64,000 nucleotides of DNA, taken from Oceanospirillum sp964342385. Its GTDB lineage: Bacteria > Pseudomonadota > Gammaproteobacteria > Pseudomonadales > Halomonadaceae. Below are positions 16,126-24,840 of the stretch, piece after piece. The position numbers were made by a program, and so were the translations under genes. Each line of letters begins with the position of its first letter. The first letter of the stretch is position 1. A model generated the notes under the pieces. It was not told where the DNA came from, searched no databases, and saw only the letters and a program-made list of their open reading frames with translations. Where the stretch lies: positions 1-64,000 of the forward strand of contig CAYFGP010000003.1 in the NCBI GenBank assembly GCA_964342385.1, written 5' to 3'.

Positions 16126-16623
16126 ATGAAAATTACCAAGAAAGTGATCATTAACAAGCCAGTAGAACAAGTTTGGCATTTAGTGGGACATCAGTTTGAT
16201 AAAGCTCATCTATGGATGGGGCCTATTCCTCATTCTGTGGCTTTAGGGGAAGGGAAGAGCGAGACCGGAGCGCCTATGCAGGGGCGTATGTGTGATCTGA
16301 GTGACAACCCCAATGGGGCTAAGGCCAAAGAGATTATCACCCACTTCAGTGAGCAGGATAAGAGTCTGAGTTTTGATGTTTTCCCTGTGAATAATCCCGC
16401 GATTATTCCGATTAAGCAAAATAGTGTGCAGATGTCAGTTAGAGCCGTAGCGGGTGGGAAAACAGAGGTGCTTTGGACGGCATCACCTCAATTAAAGCTT
16501 TTTGCTTATCCGTTTTATCCTCTGTTGCGACTGATTTTCCCTGTCGCTTTTGGCAAACTGCTGCAAGGATTAAAAGAGTACGCAGAACAAAACCTGTCGG
16601 ACGATAAGGTTGTAAGAGCATAA
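16126..16623 (+). CDS. SRPBCC family protein
   Basis: A 165-residue protein of the START/SRPBCC lipid-binding fold: MKITKKVIINKPVEQVWHLV is the standard first strand and helix of polyketide-cyclase-like members, with a long C-terminal helix (FGKLLQGLKEYAEQNL). It probably binds a hydrophobic ligand; the ligand is unknown. ATG 16126 is preferred because AGGAG lies 5 bases upstream; an ATG at 16093 is in frame but unsupported. It is followed by an inverted repeat and an AraC/GyrI-like regulator on the same strand. Confidence 0.7.
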   Translation: MKITKKVIINKPVEQVWHLVGHQFDKAHLWMGPIPHSVALGEGKSETGAPMQGRMCDLSDNPNGAKAKEIITHFSEQDKSLSFDVFPVNNPAIIPIKQNSVQMSVRAVAGGKTEVLWTASPQLKLFAYPFYPLLRLIFPVAFGKLLQGLKEYAEQNLSDDKVVRA

Positions 16624-16675
16624 ACAAAGAGTTCGAAATTCTGCAAAGAGTTGCTGGACAATACAGCTCTTTGTT
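16623..16675 (+). terminator. inverted repeat after SRPBCC gene, weak terminator
   Basis: AACAAAGAG (16623-16631) is repeated in inverse as CTCTTTGTT (16667-16675), overlapping the stop codon. The loop is long, though CAAAGAG at 16644-16650 offers a tighter alternative stem with CTCTTTG. Confidence 0.4.
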
Positions 16676-16766
16676 GAAGAGAACGTTTTTGAGTGCTGAT
16701 CAGCAGTTTGTACTTATCTCTTACTACTTCTTTCTTAGTATTTGGCACTCAGCAGAGGGATAAGCC

Positions 16767-17621
16767 ATGCAACGCTTTTTCAAAAGTATTGAGTATATTG
16801 AGCAACATCTGCACGACAAAATCAGTGTGCATGATATTGCAGCTGCAGCTCACTATTCCACTTATCACTACAGTCGGGTGTTTAAAGCATTGGTCGGAGA
16901 TACACCAAAAGAATATCTGCGTAAACGGCGCTTAACTCTGGCAGCAAAGCGTTTGTTGACTGAGGAGGTCGGCATTCTTGAGTTGGCGATGGATTGCCAA
17001 TTTGATTCTCAGGAGGCGTTTACCCGTGCTTTTAAGGCACTGTTTAATATGACGCCTGCCCAGTATCGAAAAATCAACGAGCCGTTCCGCCTGCTGTATA
17101 AAAAGCCTTTTAGCACAGAGGATATGGATTTTCTGCAGAACAGTATCACCATGGAGCCTGAGATTATTCAGCAACCCACAATGAAGATTGTGGGTATTGC
17201 GACTCAGTATGATGATGGTGATCTGAGCTTACCAAAACTCTGGTCTGCATTTAGTCCCTATCGAGACAAGATTCCTAACCGCGTAGGGAGTGACTTCTTC
17301 GGCATTTATGAGTGCTACGAAGAGTCAGACGAAAACACGCGTTTTGTCTATATCTGCTCTGCTCAGGTGGAAAGCTTTGATGATGTGCCTGAGGGCATGA
17401 TTACCAGAGAATTAGAGGCTCAAGCCTACGCCCGTTTTACTCATATAGGGCCCATTGCCAAGCTTGAGGAGACACTGCGTTATATCTGGGGTAGCTGGTT
17501 GCCTAAGAGTGACTATGAGTATGCGGAAAAGCCAGACTTCGAGTTATTGCCAGCTGGTTTTAACGACGCAGATCCAAACAATAAGATTTATCTGAATATC
17601 CCAATCAGGGCCAAGCACTGA
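16767..17621 (+). CDS. AraC family regulator with GyrI-like effector domain
   Basis: A 284-residue protein. The N-terminal 100 residues are an AraC DNA-binding domain with two helix-turn-helix units (VHDIAAAAHYSTYHYSRVFK and LELAMDCQFDSQEAFTRAFK). The C-terminal 160 residues form a GyrI-like effector-binding domain, as in Rob and BltR-type regulators, with acidic and aromatic residues (FFGIYECYEE, YARFTHIGPI) that bind cationic or aromatic drugs in known members. This domain order is that of the Rob/SoxS-like stress regulators. Targets are not evident; the next gene, MipA/OmpV, is 158 bases downstream and could be one. Confidence 0.85.
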   Translation: MQRFFKSIEYIEQHLHDKISVHDIAAAAHYSTYHYSRVFKALVGDTPKEYLRKRRLTLAAKRLLTEEVGILELAMDCQFDSQEAFTRAFKALFNMTPAQYRKINEPFRLLYKKPFSTEDMDFLQNSITMEPEIIQQPTMKIVGIATQYDDGDLSLPKLWSAFSPYRDKIPNRVGSDFFGIYECYEESDENTRFVYICSAQVESFDDVPEGMITRELEAQAYARFTHIGPIAKLEETLRYIWGSWLPKSDYEYAEKPDFELLPAGFNDADPNNKIYLNIPIRAKH

Positions 17622-17658
17622 GCGGAGAAAATATAATTATTTGAAAATAAGTGCCATT

Positions 17659-17696
17659 TTCAGTTTCGGTTCAGTTTAACGCCAGCTTGGGTTCAG
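17659..17696 (+). promoter_or_regulatory. phased TTCAG repeats, candidate OmpR-type response regulator site
   Basis: TTCAG occurs at 17659, 17670 and 17692, that is 11 and 22 bases apart, so all three face the same side of the helix. The first two are part of the longer repeat TTCAGTTT. This spacing is typical of PmrA/QseB/PhoB-type response regulators. A TAACAT sequence near 17707 could be the -10 element of the MipA promoter. Confidence 0.45.
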
Positions 17697-17779
17697 AGAT
17701 GCCCCGTAACATAGCAGCCATACACAGACATCAACTGCTGCACAAAACGCAGCTATGAATGAAGTAAAAGGACAAGGCT

Positions 17780-18568
17780 ATGTTAACTCAAAAAATGACG
17801 GCTCAGATCTCTTCCGGTTTACTGCTGACTGCTCTGCTGTCAGGTACAGCACTGGCAAATGATGCGATTGGCCCTGGTGATAGTGACAGCAAGTGGGTTG
17901 TGGGTGGTCATATTGGCGTGATGAGTAATCCCTATGCCGGTGAAGATGAAGAAGGCTTCCTGATGCCAAATGTGGAATACCGCGGTGAGCGCTTCTTCGT
18001 AAAAGACGGTGAAATGGGTTATAGCCTGTATCAGGGAGAGCACTTCAGCGCTGGTGCTGTGTTGACCGGACAGGGCTCTTTCCTGTCAGACAAGGACGAC
18101 TACAAAGATAATGCCAAACTGGCTGGGCTGGAAGAGCGTGACGGTACACTGGACCTGGGTTTCTATGTAGTTAAAGACACTGATATGGGCCGCGTGCGTT
18201 TCACCTTTCTGGAGGAAATTTCTGGCGAGCATAAAGGCCAGTCTGCGGATTTGAAATACACCTTCGCTTATCAGGCTAATAAGCTAAACGTTAATCCCTT
18301 TGTCGGTGTTAACTGGACCAGTTCAGATAAAGTTGATCACTTCTTTGGCGTGAGTAGCGAAGAAGCGACCGCCGATCGCGCGGCTTATAAGGGCGATAGT
18401 TCGCTCAATATGTATACCGGTGTCCGTGGTCGTTACGAGATCACTAAACACTGGGATGTGAGTGCTACAGCCGCATATGTTCATCTAGGTGAAGGCATTC
18501 GTGACAGTAGTATTGTTGACGAGGACCATGTACTTGTCGGTTCAGTCGGTGTGAATTACAACTTCTAA
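17780..18568 (+). CDS. MipA/OmpV family outer membrane protein
   Basis: A 262-residue protein with a signal peptide cleaved after TALANDA (about residue 26). The mature part has alternating beta-strand composition and ends in Phe, as outer-membrane barrels do. The start of the barrel, WVVGGHIGVMSNPYAGEDEE then PNVEYRGERFFV, is the conserved entry of MipA/OmpV proteins, which are porin-like and in some species interact with the murein transglycosylase MltA. The family is often controlled by two-component systems; phased TTCAG repeats lie about 100 bases upstream. AAAAGGACAAGG precedes the ATG. A strong terminator follows. Confidence 0.85.
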   Translation: MLTQKMTAQISSGLLLTALLSGTALANDAIGPGDSDSKWVVGGHIGVMSNPYAGEDEEGFLMPNVEYRGERFFVKDGEMGYSLYQGEHFSAGAVLTGQGSFLSDKDDYKDNAKLAGLEERDGTLDLGFYVVKDTDMGRVRFTFLEEISGEHKGQSADLKYTFAYQANKLNVNPFVGVNWTSSDKVDHFFGVSSEEATADRAAYKGDSSLNMYTGVRGRYEITKHWDVSATAAYVHLGEGIRDSSIVDEDHVLVGSVGVNYNF

Positions 18569-18673
18569 GGCCTGTTTTCTATCTAAGGCAGCGACAAACG
18601 CTCTCTACTCGTTTGTTCTGGTGAATGGTGAGTGATGGTCTCGGCAAGATTGGCGTTTTGATGGGACCTAAAA

Positions 18674-18703
18674 AAGCCCTGACTCATTGATGAGTCAGGG
18701 CTT
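18674..18703. terminator. strong terminator between MipA and chemoreceptor
   Basis: AAGCCCTGACTCA and TGAGTCAGGGCTT form a perfect 13-bp stem with a TTGA loop, preceded by a run of A and followed by TCCCTGTTTTCC. It separates two convergent genes and probably works both ways. Confidence 0.9.
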
Positions 18704-18749
18704 CCCTGTTTTCCTTCAATAGCACTGTACTGTGTCTGGATACAGTGGA

Positions 18750-20627
18750 TTAAACACTGAACTTGCTCAACTCATTACTTTGTTGAGTGCTCAGTTGAGT
18801 CATCAGCTGGCACTTCTCTTCTACACCTCGAGAACCTTCCGCTACGGATTGGCTGATATCACGAATATTAGTGGTATTACGATTGATCTCTTCAGCCGTA
18901 GCACTCTGTTGTTCCGCAGCAGTTGCAATCTGAATCGCCATTTCACTAATGTTGCCAATGCTATTGCGGATACAACTTAGAGATTGTGCGGCCATCTCAG
19001 CAGTTTCTTGCGTATCCCGAGCCTTCTGACGGCTCTTGGCAATGGTGTTTTCCGCTTTCTTAACGCCATTTTGTAGCTGGTTAATCGTGCTACGGATCTC
19101 ATCCGTGGATTCCTGGGTTCTGGACGCCAGTGCACGTACTTCATCAGCAACTACGGCAAAACCACGGCCGCTTTCACCAGCACGGGCTGCTTCAATTGCC
19201 GCATTCAGAGCCAACAGGTTGGTCTGTTCAGCAATGTCGGTAATCACCGTCAGGATCGATTCAATATTGTTGCTGTACTGAATCAGCTCATTAATGGTAC
19301 CCACCACACTCTCCATGTCGTCAGACAGGTGAGCAATCTCTTTACTGGCTTTAGCAACGACTTCAACACCTTCGCTACTGGCATTGTCAGCTTCTTTTAC
19401 CGCATTAGCGGTGGTTTGAGCATTCAGGGCGACATCATGGGCGGTTGCAGACATCTCCTGCATCGCTGTAGCCAGTTGATCCAGTTCATACAGTTGTTTC
19501 TCTAGATGCTGTACGGAATCAGATGCTGATGAGGCTGTTTGTTGGCTGTTGTGGTGTACATCATTAGTGACTTGTTTCACCTGACCAATCAGGTTTTGCA
19601 GATAACCAATAAACTGGTTGAAGTCACTGGATACCTGACCAAACTCATCGGTACGGGTGATTTTCAGACGTTTGGTCAGATCACCTTCACCTTGGTTGAT
19701 TTCAACCAGAGATGCACGTAGATCGGAAAGCGGCTGTAGTTGACGCGATACGGTGAAGTACAGTGCCAGGCTGCAGACAATTGCGCTGATAATGGTCGCA
19801 ATGGCTGCGGTGATGCCCATATCGCTGGCATCGGCCATGACCTTTTTGTAATCCAGCACGATACCGATCTGCCAATCGCTGCCAAAAATACCTTCCAGTT
19901 TATGGAAGGAGGTCAGCGCTTTCTGGCCATTGATATCCACTTGCTGTAGCTCATTGTTTAGCACTGGCTTTTGGCTGTACAGCTCAGAGATATTTTTGCC
20001 GTTTAGTTTGCTATCTGGATGGCTGATTATATTGCCATTAGTATTCATTAAATACACGTAACCCGTATTATTAAAGTTTAGTGTATTTAAAGCATCAGAT
20101 ACTGTTTTTAAACTAAGATCACCACCGAAAGCCCCTTTAAACTGGCCTTTGTCAGTAAACTTAGCGACTGCTGATATTAGAATTTCTCCACTGGCAGCAT
20201 CTGGATAAGGATCTGTTAATACAGCACGAGAGTTGTTTTGTGCATAGCTGTACCAAGGGCGTTTCCGAGCATCCCAACCCACTGGATTCCAGCTTGGATC
20301 ATTGGTGATTTTCTCTCCATCAGTGTGCAAACCACCAAAAATAAGAATAAATTTATCCTTCAATATTGGAGTATCGAAGGTTTTCTGAATGGATTCAGAG
20401 TTAAAGTCAGCATCAATCGTCTGAGCCATCATGTCGATAAGACTCAAACGAGCGTTTAACCAGTTAGTGATTTGATCACCTAATGCTTGGGCGGATTCCT
20501 GCGTGTTTTGGGCTGTTCTTTCCAACAAGGTGTCCCTGACCGAGTGGTATTGCAGCCATGAATAGAGGGTAAAAACCAATATAATGATTGAAGATGCTAC
20601 AAGCGCAACTTTATGTGAGACCTTCAT
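18750..20627 (-). CDS. methyl-accepting chemotaxis protein, Cache sensor
   Basis: A 625-residue chemoreceptor. TM1 at about 8-28; periplasmic dCache-like domain at about 33-270 with the ligand-pocket signature WYSYAQNNSRAVLTDPYPDA; TM2 at about 274-297; HAMP at 298-350; cytoplasmic signalling region after 380. The hairpin tip is present in full (residues around NLLALNAAIEAARAGESGRG, then FAVVADEVRALA). It should pass a ligand signal, commonly an amino or organic acid for this sensor type, to CheA/CheW. No C-terminal CheR-binding pentapeptide. No other chemotaxis gene is nearby, as usual for dispersed receptors. Confidence 0.95.
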   Translation of the reverse strand: MKVSHKVALVASSIIILVFTLYSWLQYHSVRDTLLERTAQNTQESAQALGDQITNWLNARLSLIDMMAQTIDADFNSESIQKTFDTPILKDKFILIFGGLHTDGEKITNDPSWNPVGWDARKRPWYSYAQNNSRAVLTDPYPDAASGEILISAVAKFTDKGQFKGAFGGDLSLKTVSDALNTLNFNNTGYVYLMNTNGNIISHPDSKLNGKNISELYSQKPVLNNELQQVDINGQKALTSFHKLEGIFGSDWQIGIVLDYKKVMADASDMGITAAIATIISAIVCSLALYFTVSRQLQPLSDLRASLVEINQGEGDLTKRLKITRTDEFGQVSSDFNQFIGYLQNLIGQVKQVTNDVHHNSQQTASSASDSVQHLEKQLYELDQLATAMQEMSATAHDVALNAQTTANAVKEADNASSEGVEVVAKASKEIAHLSDDMESVVGTINELIQYSNNIESILTVITDIAEQTNLLALNAAIEAARAGESGRGFAVVADEVRALASRTQESTDEIRSTINQLQNGVKKAENTIAKSRQKARDTQETAEMAAQSLSCIRNSIGNISEMAIQIATAAEQQSATAEEINRNTTNIRDISQSVAEGSRGVEEKCQLMTQLSTQQSNELSKFSV

Positions 20628-21188
20628 AGTTCTTCCTGGGGTATATGTATAGTTATTTCAGGCAATAGAATGGGGAGTTATTGCTAATTATCGTGCAATA
20701 ATTAGGCTTTATGTTGTCATGCTCTAATAAAATGGATGATGTATGAGATGGTTGTCGAATGCAAGACCTTGGTCTATAAAGAATGTTACTTTTTGAATCT
20801 AGTATTAGCTTAATTAATATGTTTATTGGTTTTTATTATGGAGTAATTACACTATCTTTTATAAATAATTTAGAAGACATTTTTGTTACAGAATGATTGT
20901 GAGTGATTGTTTTTCTGACTCGCTTTTAATGTGTAAGTGAGAGAATGAGAGCGGAAAAAGGCTGGCTATCTGGGCGCTTAGCTTCTACACCGGATATCTT
21001 CAGGGTTTAAAAAAATTGCATTCGAGCCTAACCATGAAGAGGTGGCATTTATGCTGATAGTGACATCCGCACAATGCTTAGACTCACGACTTAGGCTTAT
21101 CGCAGACTGGAAGGGGGTGGATAAAGGCGCTGAAAGTATGCGATAGAAAACAGCGCCTTAGCTATTGGTGGTTATGGGTAAAAAAGAG
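20628..21188. other. gene-free AT-rich stretch
   Basis: No gene supported. 20640-20900 is strongly AT-rich and should hold the promoter of the leftward chemoreceptor gene. Near 21124-21159 a hairpin ends the di-haem cytochrome gene. Nothing else is evident. Confidence 0.6.
21124..21159 (-). terminator. terminator of di-haem cytochrome gene
   Basis: AAGGCGCTG and CAGCGCCTT form a perfect 9-bp stem with an 18-base loop, 30 bases beyond the stop codon on the minus strand. The T-run is poor. Confidence 0.6.
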
Positions 21189-22721
21189 CTATTCCTCTTC
21201 GTTTTTATACAGCACCAGATTATCCAGGAAAGCGATGATGGCTTGACGATTTTCCTCGTTCATAGCATTAAATTTTTCTCTAGAGTCTGCACTGTCGCCA
21301 CCATGTAGTTGAATGGCTTCTTCAAGTGTTGTGGCTCGGCCATCGTGTAGGTAAGGTGCCGTTGAGCCCACGCCCCATAATTCTTTAGTTAAGAAGGTTG
21401 AGCGCCCTTTACCACCCTCATCTATCGCTTCTGCCAGTGCCGTACCCATGTCATGGCGTTTAAGGTCACCGTATAGACGTACTATAGCACCGCCATTGGG
21501 GGCTTTTTCAAAGTTACCCAGGTGGGTGGTCTGCCCATTTGCATGTTCTACGATGTTGTCGGGTAGATCCTGAGTCAGATCAAAGCGGATAGGGTTGAGC
21601 GGGCTTAGGCCATATGCTTTGGGGTCCTGACCAGCGGGGAAATGTGTATCTCGGAACTTGGGGTTTTGGCTGGGTTCCGTATAGATAGGATCCTTAAGAG
21701 TCAGTTGAGATTGATGGCAGCTACCGCACCCAACGTCTTCAAACAGCTTTTCACCAAGGTTAATTTGACGTCGTTCTTCCAGGCTGAGAGGCGGGATAAT
21801 GCCTAACCAGGAGAGTTCCTTTTTGCTGGTTGGACGAGGCTGAGCGGCTTGATAGATCACTAAAGCAGTAATATCACCCACACTCAGTTCGTTGACCACA
21901 CCATCGCCGTCGCCATCAATGTTGTCCCCGGTAATCTCTGTCGCTTGCATACCCAGTTCGTTATGAGCCGCATCACGCACAAAAGCACGAATATTGCTGG
22001 TCAGCCCCTTCCACTCAATAGGTTTGACCAGAAGATCATCATCAATCCCCACAATCTGGGAATTATCTACCGTTCCATCTGGGTGAACGGTGATAGAGCC
22101 ATAATGAATACCTTTGCTTCTTAATGTTCGTGTGATGGGCTGGCCGCTATTACGGGCGGTGATAATGGCTGAATGGCGGATTCTTTCCAGATCTTCACTC
22201 ATCTCTTCAGCCAGGCGTTGTAATGCGCCGATACCAAATAGATGAGGTGTCTGACGGTTAATAAATTGGCTGATATCGCCGCTATGGAGGGGATCGCGAA
22301 TATTATTCATCACCACAGGACCGGCACCATCACCAAAAGGTTGACCATGACAAACGGTACAGCTTTGGGCATTCGGGCCGGTGACTCGTTTAGGGATATG
22401 ATTTGCCCACTGCTTGTCTTGACTCAAATCGGCTCGGGGTACCAGCGTAAAATGATGACCATTACCCACGTTAGCCCCTATGCCCTCTTCCGCGAGAAAA
22501 GGGTGTTCGAATAACTCATCACCCACATCAAAGGCCAATTGAAAAGCTTCGAGGTGTTTGTTGGCTTCTGTCATAGCATTGAGCTCACTTTGCTCAATAT
22601 GGAGCGGAACCTCTTTGATCTCGTTAGCTGATAGAGCCAGGCTGCCTAGCAAACCCAGGGTGGCGTAGCTCAGCAGGGCCAGGGGGCGATTGGGCTTAAG
22701 CGTATGTATTCTCTTCATCAT
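21189..22721 (-). CDS. di-haem oxidoreductase (DHOR family), exported
   Basis: About 510 residues with a signal peptide ending LALSANE. Two haem-c motifs are seen: SCTVCHG near residue 122 and GCGSCHQ near 340. The C-terminal GVGSTAPYLHDGRATTLEEAI is characteristic of di-haem oxidoreductases (putative peroxidases, DHOR/DUF1111), related to MauG-type and cytochrome c peroxidases. Between them DGDGDGVVNELSVGD resembles an EF-hand-like calcium loop. It should act in the periplasm, reducing peroxide or oxidising a partner with electrons from cytochrome c. ATG 22721 is preferred, with GAGG upstream. Three TGTGA/TCACA inverted repeats lie in the divergent promoter region. Confidence 0.85.
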   Translation of the reverse strand: MMKRIHTLKPNRPLALLSYATLGLLGSLALSANEIKEVPLHIEQSELNAMTEANKHLEAFQLAFDVGDELFEHPFLAEEGIGANVGNGHHFTLVPRADLSQDKQWANHIPKRVTGPNAQSCTVCHGQPFGDGAGPVVMNNIRDPLHSGDISQFINRQTPHLFGIGALQRLAEEMSEDLERIRHSAIITARNSGQPITRTLRSKGIHYGSITVHPDGTVDNSQIVGIDDDLLVKPIEWKGLTSNIRAFVRDAAHNELGMQATEITGDNIDGDGDGVVNELSVGDITALVIYQAAQPRPTSKKELSWLGIIPPLSLEERRQINLGEKLFEDVGCGSCHQSQLTLKDPIYTEPSQNPKFRDTHFPAGQDPKAYGLSPLNPIRFDLTQDLPDNIVEHANGQTTHLGNFEKAPNGGAIVRLYGDLKRHDMGTALAEAIDEGGKGRSTFLTKELWGVGSTAPYLHDGRATTLEEAIQLHGGDSADSREKFNAMNEENRQAIIAFLDNLVLYKNEEE

Positions 22722-22884
22722 CACTACCTCACTTTACTGCGAAGGTCTGCGATCGGCGGATATATTGTGTGTCGATCACTTATGAGAGGGGCGGTGTATT
22801 TCCTTTATGCCCACTTTCCCGCAGCCTGATATCTACTTTTCTGATTGGCTTTTCTTATTTCCTTTGAAGCCTTTTTATATTTTG

Positions 22885-23002
22885 TGTGAAGAATTCACAT
22901 TTATAGTTTTAATCCATATGTGAAAAAATCACACGTAAAGATGGTTTTTAAAAATATGCGCCAGAATGTCGTGAGAAGTTTTGTTCTGTGAAACCGCTCA
23001 CA
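22885..23002. promoter_or_regulatory. three TGTGA-TCACA inverted repeats
   Basis: TGTGA-N5-TCACA occurs at 22885-22899 and 22919-22933, 34 bases apart, and TGTGA-N6-TCACA at 22987-23002. The last has the exact spacing of a CRP site; the first two have one base fewer. All lie between the di-haem cytochrome gene (-) and the GNAT gene (+). Confidence 0.5.
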
Positions 23003-23058
23003 CTTTCTGTAGGCTTAGCGTCCTTTCTGACTGGCTTGAAAAATAGGAAGTAAAAGTG

Positions 23059-23553
23059 ATGGAAATATGTGCCTATTGTGAGGCGATTAAGGATGCAGCT
23101 GGTGACGGGGAAGCGGCTGTCGTGCAAGAGATCGCTGATCTGTTTTATCAGGCGGTATGGCGCAGTGATGATGAGGTTTATAACGCTGAGCAGAAAGCAG
23201 TGTGGGCTCCTAAGCCCGATTATGTGCTATGGCATAAGCGTTTAGCCGACAAACAACCCTGGTTGGCGAAAATCGATCAGCGTATTGCGGGGTTTATCGA
23301 ATTGGACCCTGATGGCCATATCGATTGCACTTATACCCACCCGGATTATCAAGGCCAAGGTGTTGCCAGTGCTCTGTATCAGCAGCTGGAATTGACAGCG
23401 AGCAACCGGGATTTACAACGCTTATACGTTGAAGCTTCGATTATCGCTCAGCCATTTTTCCAGCGCTGGGGTTTTTCGGTAGTAAAAGAGAATATTATCC
23501 AACGGGATGGGGTGACATTGAGCAACTTCACAATGGAGAAGTTGCTCAAATAA
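23059..23553 (+). CDS. GNAT family N-acetyltransferase
   Basis: A 164-residue acetyltransferase. Motif A is HPDYQGQGVASALYQQL near residue 95, with the acetyl-CoA loop YQGQGVAS; motif B is FFQRWGFSVV near 135. An unusual short leader with two Cys (EICAYCEA) precedes the fold. Substrate unknown. ATG 23059 has AGGAAG 8 bases upstream; a GTG one codon earlier is also possible. It is divergent from the di-haem oxidoreductase and converges on the AEC transporter. Confidence 0.75.
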   Translation: MEICAYCEAIKDAAGDGEAAVVQEIADLFYQAVWRSDDEVYNAEQKAVWAPKPDYVLWHKRLADKQPWLAKIDQRIAGFIELDPDGHIDCTYTHPDYQGQGVASALYQQLELTASNRDLQRLYVEASIIAQPFFQRWGFSVVKENIIQRDGVTLSNFTMEKLLK

Positions 23554-23606
23554 AGGCTTGTTGCTCCCTGTCGCATGCCGCAGGGAAAAGAGTGGGTAAC
23601 AAAGGG

Positions 23607-24545
23607 TTAACCTCCAGCCCACTGTTTCATCATAGGTAGCAGAATCGCCAAACTAACGATGGATAGAATAGTTGTCACAAAGATACTGCTAGAAGATAGC
23701 TCAATCCTGCGATCATATTGCTGAGCCAGTACATACACCATAGCACCGGTAGGTAGGGCTGATAGTAATACCACAGATGCAGCCCAGAAGGGTTCCAGGT
23801 CCATGGTCCATACGATAGCCAAGGCAATTAGTGGATGAATGACGAGTTTAACCAGTGTGATCCAACCCAGCTGAAACAGGCTGCCCTGAATCTGCAGACC
23901 ATAGAGCGATAAACCCAGTGAGAATAACGCAACAGGGGCGGCAGATGGCGCAACCATAGTGAGTAGGTTATCCAGTGGTTTAGCCAATGACAGTTCAAGG
24001 AAAGATACCGTCATGCCTAAAATAGGCGCTAGCATCACAGGGTTTTTCAAAAAGATCTTGCTGAATAGCCCTGGCAGAGAAGCTTTGGGTTGACCCGGTT
24101 CCAGATTGGCAAATACCGCCATACAGAAAATAAAGGCCATATTGGTGGTTAAAGTCGCCATAATTACTGGCAAAGTACCCTTTTCACCAAAGATAAAGAA
24201 GAACAGTGGCACACCCATATAGATGGTATTAGCCCATACCGTATTCAGAGCGATCACCATAGAGTCTAATGGTCCCTGAATACGAAGCGTCTTATAGGGA
24301 ATAAAACCGATTAATGCGGTAATCAGAGTCGCGAGGAAAAAGGCGATTAGAAAAGGCCCATTGATCACCTCTGCCAGGCTAAAGCGCGCGGTAGCCGAAA
24401 ACATCATCGCAGGTACAGCAAAGTAAAATACATACTGGTTTAGCGCAGATGAGGCCTTCTCTTCCAGCAGATTACTTTTTCTGGCCCACCAGCCAGCGGC
24501 GATAATGACAAAAATTGGAATAACGGTTTCGATAACAAGTTGCAT
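23607..24545 (-). CDS. AEC family transporter
   Basis: About 312 residues with ten predicted helices in two groups of five separated by a hydrophilic loop (LEPGQPKASLPG), the layout of the auxin efflux carrier (AEC) family. The N-terminal AVPAMMFSATARF and NTVWANTIYMGVPL are conserved. Bacterial members move small organic acids such as malate or malonate; the substrate here is unknown. The start is placed at ATG 24545; a further ATG at 24572 is in frame but lacks a ribosome binding site. Confidence 0.85.
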   Translation of the reverse strand: MQLVIETVIPIFVIIAAGWWARKSNLLEEKASSALNQYVFYFAVPAMMFSATARFSLAEVINGPFLIAFFLATLITALIGFIPYKTLRIQGPLDSMVIALNTVWANTIYMGVPLFFFIFGEKGTLPVIMATLTTNMAFIFCMAVFANLEPGQPKASLPGLFSKIFLKNPVMLAPILGMTVSFLELSLAKPLDNLLTMVAPSAAPVALFSLGLSLYGLQIQGSLFQLGWITLVKLVIHPLIALAIVWTMDLEPFWAASVVLLSALPTGAMVYVLAQQYDRRIELSSSSIFVTTILSIVSLAILLPMMKQWAGG

Positions 24546-24739
24546 AGCAGGAGATGGCCTTCTGAGAAACATTGCTTGAGCGGGCTCATGTTAATGCATT
24601 GTCTGAGTAGCAGGAATACGGTTAGGCCGTTAAGTGCATTCTGTTTTTGGATAACCCTGATTCGCTTTTTTGATATTGCTGAATATAGGAGCTGCTTTCT
24701 GTTCTAGCCGGGCTTGTCCGTCTTGGTAAAAGAAAGGAT

Positions 24740-24806
24740 GCAAGATAGGCCGATACAGGTGCCTGGTACGGACCCTTAACCAGGGACAAGCATCGGACTA
24801 TCTTGC
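24740..24806. other. long imperfect hairpin downstream of exporter gene
   Basis: GCAAGATAG (24740-24748) pairs with CTATCTTGC (24798-24806), CCGAT (24750-24754) with ATCGG (24792-24796), and CCTGGT (24762-24767) with ACCAGG (24779-24784). The three nested stems give a 67-base structure in a 295-base gap between two minus-strand genes. It may end the exporter transcript or be a small RNA. Confidence 0.45.
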
Positions 24807-24840
24807 AGTGGAACTCATATAAATGATTCAAATGGCTATT

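Noticed and set aside
20690..20720. Possible sigma-28 promoter for the chemoreceptor gene
   Set aside because: CACGATAA on the minus strand resembles the -10 element, but the spacing to TAAA is 12, not 15 bases, and the match is incomplete.
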